7,095 bases of DNA from an uncultured Rhodobacterales bacterium (GTDB lineage: Bacteria > Pseudomonadota > Alphaproteobacteria > Rhodobacterales > Rhodobacteraceae): the NCBI GenBank assembly GCA_937901055.1, contig CALCGO010000437.1:1-7095 (forward strand), read 5' to 3'. Below are positions 5,912-7,095 of the stretch, piece by piece. Within the stretch, counting starts at the first letter, position 1. Each line of letters starts with the position of its first letter. Below the pieces are notes generated by a model. That model was given only the letters and a program-made list of their open reading frames with translations, was not told where the DNA came from and did not search any database. The translations under genes were made by a program, and so were the position numbers.

Positions 5912-7095
5912 TCAATCGTTCCGGGAGGTTTTGAGGTAATGTCGTAGGTTACCCGATTAATGCCTTCAACTTCGTTAATGATCCGCGTCGCGGTTTCACC
6001 AAGGAATTCGTGTGTGAAGGGATAATAGTCTGCAGTCATCCCATCAACGGAAGTCACAGCGCGCAGCGCACAGGCAAAATCATAAGTTCGCCCGTCACCC
6101 ATCACACCCACGGTTCTGACTGGAAGGATCGCAACGAAAGCTTGCCAAATCTCATTGTAAAGTCCGTGATTGCGAATCTGGTCGAGATAAACGGCGTCAG
6201 CTTCGCGCAAGATATCGAGTTTTTGGCGGGTAATCTCTCCCGGGCAACGGATTGCCAAGCCTGGCCCTGGGAAGGGGTGGCGACCAACGAAACTGTCGGG
6301 CAAGCCAAGTTCACGACCCAATTCGCGGACCTCGTCTTTGAATAACTCGCGAAGCGGCTCCACAAGTTCCATGTCCATCCGTTCGGGTAAACCGCCAACG
6401 TTATGATGAGATTTGATCGTCACCGATGGGCCGCCAGAAAAGCTTACGCTTTCGATGACGTCAGGATACAGCGTACCTTGTGCAAGGTATTTGGCGCCGC
6501 CAACCGACTTCGCATGCTTTTCGAACACATCAATGAACAGCTTACCGATTGTCTTACGTTTGGTTTCTGGGTCCGAAACACCTTCCAGCGCGTTGACGAA
6601 CAATTCACCTTCGGCAGCGTGGATCAACGGAATATTATAGTTTTCACGGAACATGGTCAGGACTTCGTCCGTCTCGCCTTTCCGCATTAACCCGTTGTCA
6701 ACATACACACATGTAAGTTGGTCGCCGATGGCCTCATGAATAAGGATCGCCGTAACGGAGGAATCGACGCCGCCCGAAAGACCACAGATGACTTTCTTAT
6801 CACCAACTTGCGCCCGAATTTGTTCAATCGCTTGATCTTTATATGCATCCATCGTCCAATCGCCAGTGAAGCCAGCATGGTCGGTGAAATTTTTGTAAAA
6901 CTGCGCACCATTAGGTGTGTGGTGAACTTCCGGATGAAACTGAACGGCAAAGAAGTTGCGCTTCAGGTCTGCCGTAATCGCAAACGGAGCATTTGGCGAG
7001 GTTCCGTAAACCTCAAATCCGTCAGCGAGTTCGGAAACGTGATCGCCATGGCTCATCCAGACTTGTTCATCGCCATCCGCGAACCAACCCTCAAG
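5902..7095 (-). CDS. guaA: GMP synthase (glutamine-hydrolysing), N-terminally partial
   Basis: GuaA converts XMP to GMP using ATP and glutamine-derived ammonia, the last step of de novo GMP synthesis. About 398 codons are present; full-length enzymes have about 520, so the first 120 or so residues, including the glutaminase Cys, lie beyond the right edge. The frame runs through the edge (LEGWFADGDEQVWMSHGD...), so the ATG at 7056 is internal. The remaining glutaminase domain shows SHGD and QFHPEVHHT, with the catalytic His and Glu. The ATP-pyrophosphatase domain has the P-loop LSGGVDSS (residues 93-100 counted from the Met at 7056). The C-terminal dimerisation/XMP-binding domain has RHPFPGPGLAIR (259-270), TVGVMGDGRTYDFACALRAV (316-334) and the invariant end KPPGTIEWE. 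It looks intact and functional. It heads an apparent run with an ABM protein and a DMT transporter. Confidence 0.97.
   Translation of the reverse strand, partial: LEGWFADGDEQVWMSHGDHVSELADGFEVYGTSPNAPFAITADLKRNFFAVQFHPEVHHTPNGAQFYKNFTDHAGFTGDWTMDAYKDQAIEQIRAQVGDKKVICGLSGGVDSSVTAILIHEAIGDQLTCVYVDNGLMRKGETDEVLTMFRENYNIPLIHAAEGELFVNALEGVSDPETKRKTIGKLFIDVFEKHAKSVGGAKYLAQGTLYPDVIESVSFSGGPSVTIKSHHNVGGLPERMDMELVEPLRELFKDEVRELGRELGLPDSFVGRHPFPGPGLAIRCPGEITRQKLDILREADAVYLDQIRNHGLYNEIWQAFVAILPVRTVGVMGDGRTYDFACALRAVTSVDGMTADYYPFTHEFLGETATRIINEVEGINRVTYDITSKPPGTIEWE

Noticed and set aside
1..7095. Defence system, mobile element, CRISPR array or structured RNA
   Set aside because: Every long stretch is accounted for by recognisable housekeeping or metabolic genes. 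I saw no direct-repeat arrays, transposase motifs, tRNA cloverleaf or long leader regions.

Overview
The window reads as ordinary chromosomal DNA from an alphaproteobacterium, most likely a marine Rhodobacteraceae (Roseobacter-group) member. This is inferred from the style of the carA, yqeY, DMT-transporter and guaA proteins and from the carA/yqeY head-to-head arrangement; no rRNA or other taxonomic marker is present. All long stretches are coding and the gene packing is very tight. I see no mobile element, CRISPR array, tRNA, rRNA or prophage.

Layout, left to right. (1) Plus strand, 1-1134: the C-terminal FCD domain of a GntR-family regulator, cut by the left edge, overlapping a 253-aa MhpD/FAH-type 2-keto-4-pentenoate hydratase-like enzyme by 11 bp. 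This is probably a catabolic regulator-enzyme pair. (2) Minus strand, 4090-1125: carA (carbamoyl-phosphate synthase small subunit), followed 59 bp later by a 573-aa membrane-bound family 2 glycosyltransferase with a TTG start. The glycosyltransferase ends tail-to-tail with the hydratase, with a 10-bp overlap. (3) Plus strand, 4278-4730: a GatB/YqeY-domain protein, divergent from carA across a compact two-way promoter region (about 4091-4277). (4) Minus strand, 7095-4711: guaA (GMP synthase, N-terminus cut by the right edge), then a small ABM-domain protein overlapping guaA by 10 bp, then an EamA/DMT-family transporter. The transporter converges on yqeY with a 20-bp overlap.

How the genes fit together. 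carA and guaA are nucleotide/arginine housekeeping genes, both using glutamine amidotransferase chemistry. The hydratase pair belongs to degradation of an unidentified compound. The glycosyltransferase is a lone polysaccharide or glycolipid polymerase candidate with no export partner visible. The DMT transporter and ABM protein travel with guaA, with no evident mechanistic link.

I found no convincing new multi-gene system. The better second looks are the inverted repeats in the carA/yqeY promoter region, a cUACGg tetraloop hairpin lying exactly on the hydratase/glycosyltransferase stop-codon overlap, the orphan glycosyltransferase behind carA, and the guaA-ABM-transporter cluster.
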